Assembly (NCBI GenBank): GCA_945952045.1
Contig: CAMFHE010000008.1
Span: forward strand, 1 to 64,000
DNA length: 64,000 nucleotides
Source: an uncultured Rhizobium sp.
GTDB taxonomy: Bacteria; Pseudomonadota; Alphaproteobacteria; Rhizobiales; Rhizobiaceae
Reading direction: 5' to 3'
A program made the translations under genes and the position numbers. This document shows positions 62,301 to 64,000 of the stretch, in pieces. Numbering within the stretch: position 1 is the stretch's first letter; each line of letters begins with the position of its first letter. Under the pieces are notes generated by a model. That model saw only the letters and a program-made list of their open reading frames with translations, was not told where the DNA came from and did no database searches.

Positions 62301-62702
62301 ATGAAGCTTGCCGCGCCTGTCGCAATCGTTGTCGCATTTCCGTTTCTAACCATCGCCACGCCCGGCTTTGCCGTCGATGCGCGCATCGTCAAGCAGCTGG
62401 AGGCGCTCGATCCCGATACGCGACTGGAGCAGGCCTGCGACACCGAAGCCATGGCGCGCATCAGCGCCGGCAAGGGCGGCTTCAAGGCCGACAAGGTCAT
62501 CGCCTACACCTTTGCCGAGCCCGAGCGGGAAGGCGATTCGCTGACGGCGCCGGGCGCCGTGTTCCGCAGCCGCGGCGAATGGTATCGCCTGTCCTTCAAT
62601 TGCCTGACCGGTCCCAAGCGCGTCAACGTCCGCAGCTTCGATTACGAAGTCGGCAGCATCGTTCCGCGTGAAGAGTGGACCGAGAATTATCTCTACGACT
62701 GA
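62301..62702 (+). CDS. DUF930-like exported protein
   Basis: 133 residues. Signal peptide MKLAAPVAIVVAFPFLTIATPGFA, mature part VDARIVKQLEALDPDTRLEQACDTEAMARISAG with a first Cys and LSFNCLTGPKRVNVRSFDYE with a second, giving a likely disulfide. The block DPDTRLEQACD and SFDYEVGS matches the rhizobial DUF930 family. ATG 62301 is preferred over 62271 because GGTGAG stands six bases upstream. Periplasmic protein of unknown function. Confidence 0.75.
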   Translation: MKLAAPVAIVVAFPFLTIATPGFAVDARIVKQLEALDPDTRLEQACDTEAMARISAGKGGFKADKVIAYTFAEPEREGDSLTAPGAVFRSRGEWYRLSFNCLTGPKRVNVRSFDYEVGSIVPREEWTENYLYD

Positions 62703-62802
62703 TTGTCGCGCCTGCGCGCAACACCATAAATCGGCCGATTTGCGCTCGCATTCCAGCCGGGAACTGGCTCATACGCCATCGTTGTCGTCACCGGGGTCAT
62801 CC

Positions 62803-63597
62803 ATGTTTCGTGCCGTTGCCTGTCTTTCGCTGCTTGCCGCGCTGGCGCTTCCGGTTCGGGCGACGGAGCTTGCGCCATCGGCCGTGACGCCGACCGTGAC
62901 CAAGCCGAATATCGCCAAGCCCAAATCGAACGGCGGCGCGGGTCTGGTCGAGCCGAAACTGACGGTGCCGAAGGGTGGTAATGTCGTTCGCGTGGCGCTG
63001 ACCTTCGATGCCTGCATGGGCAAGACGGATCTGCGCATCCTCGATACGCTGATCAATGAGAACGTTCCCGCCACACTGTTCGTCACCGCGCGCTGGCTGA
63101 AGCACAACCCGCAGGCGCTTTCCCGCATCGTGGCGAGGCCGGATCTGTTCGAGCTGGAAAATCACGGCGAGAACCACATTCCCGCCGTCGACCGCCCGGT
63201 CAGCATTTACGGCATCCCCGCCGCCGGCTCCCCGGAAGCGGTGGCGAAGGAAGTGCAGTACGGCGCTGCCGCCATCCGCGCCGCGACCGGCCTCGAATCG
63301 CATTGGTTCCGGGGTGCCACGGCGCGCTACAGCCCGTCCTCCATCGCCGCCATCCGCGCCATGGGTTTCGAGATCGGCGGCTATTCCGTCAATGGCGATG
63401 GCGGCTCGCTGCTCGGCGCGCGCGAAACGGAAAAGCACATCGCGTCTGCCAGGGACGGTGACGTGGTCATCGCCCACATCAACCAGCCGACCCACGCCGC
63501 CGGCGATGGCGTCGTCAAGGGCATCCTCAAGCTGAAAGCCCGTGGCGTTCAGTTCGTCCGCTTGTCCGATGTCCCGCCAAGCCCGCCGGGGAATTGA
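62803..63597 (+). CDS. Polysaccharide deacetylase family protein
   Basis: 264 residues. Signal peptide MFRAVACLSLLAALALPVRA, then a NodB-homology domain with the metal and base residues in RVALTFDACMGKTDLRILD (Asp-Ala-Cys variant of the TFDD motif) and ELENHGENHIPA (His-x-x-x-His). It would remove acetyl or N-acetyl groups from an envelope or exported polysaccharide, in the periplasm. The TFDAC form, with Ala for the second Asp, is seen in a subset of bacterial deacetylases. Starts at ATG 62803; the promoter is in the 100-base spacer before it. Confidence 0.88.
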   Translation: MFRAVACLSLLAALALPVRATELAPSAVTPTVTKPNIAKPKSNGGAGLVEPKLTVPKGGNVVRVALTFDACMGKTDLRILDTLINENVPATLFVTARWLKHNPQALSRIVARPDLFELENHGENHIPAVDRPVSIYGIPAAGSPEAVAKEVQYGAAAIRAATGLESHWFRGATARYSPSSIAAIRAMGFEIGGYSVNGDGGSLLGARETEKHIASARDGDVVIAHINQPTHAAGDGVVKGILKLKARGVQFVRLSDVPPSPPGN

Positions 63598-63600
63598 TCC

Positions 63601-64000
63601 TCAGCCAGGCGAGGGCCGGTCCAGCGCGAAATCATCGAACCAGTTGCGCCAGTCGCCGCGTGCGAAAGCGCCGGCCATCTGCGCCGCCATATAGGAAAAG
63701 GTGATGCCGTTGCCGCCGTAACCATAGGCGGCGAAAAGGCTTTGCGTGCCCGGCACGCGGCCGATCAGCGGCAGGCCGTCCTCCGTTTCCCCGAAGGCGC
63801 CGCACCAGGCATGCGACAGCACCGGCCGCGCCGCCGGCCAGAGGCGTTGCAGCTTTTCGCTGAGGGCTTGCGCCTTTGCCGGCAGTTTGGCGTCGCGCAA
63901 GGTCGGGTCGTCGATCGCCTCGTCCTCGCCGCCGATGACGATGCGGTTGTCGACGGTGGTGCGCATGTAAAGATAGGGCTCGCTCGCCTCCCAGATCAGC
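63601..64000 (-). CDS. FAD-dependent amine/D-amino acid oxidase, C-terminal part (partial)
   Basis: The visible 132 residues are the C-terminal end of a DAO-type flavoenzyme; the gene continues beyond the window edge with no start in view. Seen are YLYMRTTVDNRIVIGGEDE, PVLSHAWCGAFGETEDGLPLIG, and SLFAAYGYGGNGITFSYMAA, the conserved second FAD-contacting block of DadA/glycine oxidase proteins. Substrate not determinable from this part; gamma-glutamylputrescine oxidase and glycine oxidase are near relatives. Confidence 0.85.
   Translation of the reverse strand, partial: LIWEASEPYLYMRTTVDNRIVIGGEDEAIDDPTLRDAKLPAKAQALSEKLQRLWPAARPVLSHAWCGAFGETEDGLPLIGRVPGTQSLFAAYGYGGNGITFSYMAAQMAGAFARGDWRNWFDDFALDRPSPG

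Noticed and set aside
59952-62702. Very long plus-strand open frame (916 codons) over oligopeptidase B
   Set aside because: It is antisense to a gene with full catalytic motifs. Only its last part (from 62301) is a real gene.

Overview
The window is GC-rich chromosomal DNA of an alphaproteobacterium, most probably a member of the Rhizobiaceae (Rhizobium/Agrobacterium/Neorhizobium relatives). The reasons are a betICBA choline-to-betaine operon that includes choline sulfatase, a cysHDN cluster with an APS-type CysH, a SodB gene, a Tat-exported right-handed-repeat protein of the TIGR03808 type, an ATP-dependent DNA ligase paired with its associated exonuclease, a methyl-accepting chemotaxis protein ending in the WEEF tether motif, and many short mosaic intergenic palindromes of the RIME type. 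Two tRNA genes are present: Gln(TTG) and Pro(CGG). No CRISPR array, complete transposase, integrase or rRNA operon was seen.

Layout. 0-4 kb: LysR regulator with a probable 3' frameshift, metallo-beta-lactamase-fold hydrolase plus cupin, tRNA-Gln, LacI regulator. 4.17-11.9 kb: an accessory segment between a broken copy of the 3' end of tRNA-Pro (4173) and the intact tRNA-Pro (11852). It holds a LuxR-type solo, a soluble FIST-domain chemoreceptor, a transmembrane chemoreceptor, a decayed globin-coupled chemoreceptor and gene scraps, and looks like the remnant of a tRNA-targeted island devoted to sensing and taxis. 12-16.4 kb: lipoprotein and sulfate assimilation (cysH-cysD-cysN) with a clear promoter/operator upstream of cysH. 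16.4-23.4 kb: osmoprotection (ClC channel, betA, betB, betC, betI) with a BetI-type palindrome. 23.4-32 kb: HdeD-like membrane protein, two c-di-GMP enzymes (EAL-CBS-GGDEF and PAS-GAF-GGDEF-EAL), quinone oxidoreductase, glutathione S-transferase, Tat-exported beta-helix protein. 32-40.2 kb: DNA exonuclease and ligase, DeoR regulator divergent from a deoxyribosyltransferase-like protein, a TPR/O-GlcNAc-transferase-like protein, asparaginase II, DUF3750 protein. 40.4-48.5 kb: SufR-like regulator divergent from an MFS exporter, a second GcvA-like LysR, tandem L,D-transpeptidases, a MarR regulator divergent from a DUF899/DUF1579/VOC operon. 48.6-64 kb: HerA-like ATPase, Tam methyltransferase, alcohol dehydrogenase, branched-chain aminotransferase-like enzyme, SodB, two cytochromes c, DJ-1-like and GNAT proteins, a candidate small RNA, MerR regulator, two related small orphan proteins, oligopeptidase B, a DUF930-like protein, a polysaccharide deacetylase, and the 3' end of an FAD-dependent amine/amino-acid oxidase.

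The observations most worth following are the tRNA-Pro-bounded sensory remnant with the broken globin-coupled receptor, the candidate sRNA at about 58.1-58.2 kb, the frameshifted LysR gene, the regulatory palindromes (cysH, betI, marR, deoR), and the two palindromic repeat families. Start codons were chosen by eye from Shine-Dalgarno spacing and domain boundaries. No database search or computed statistic stands behind any statement.
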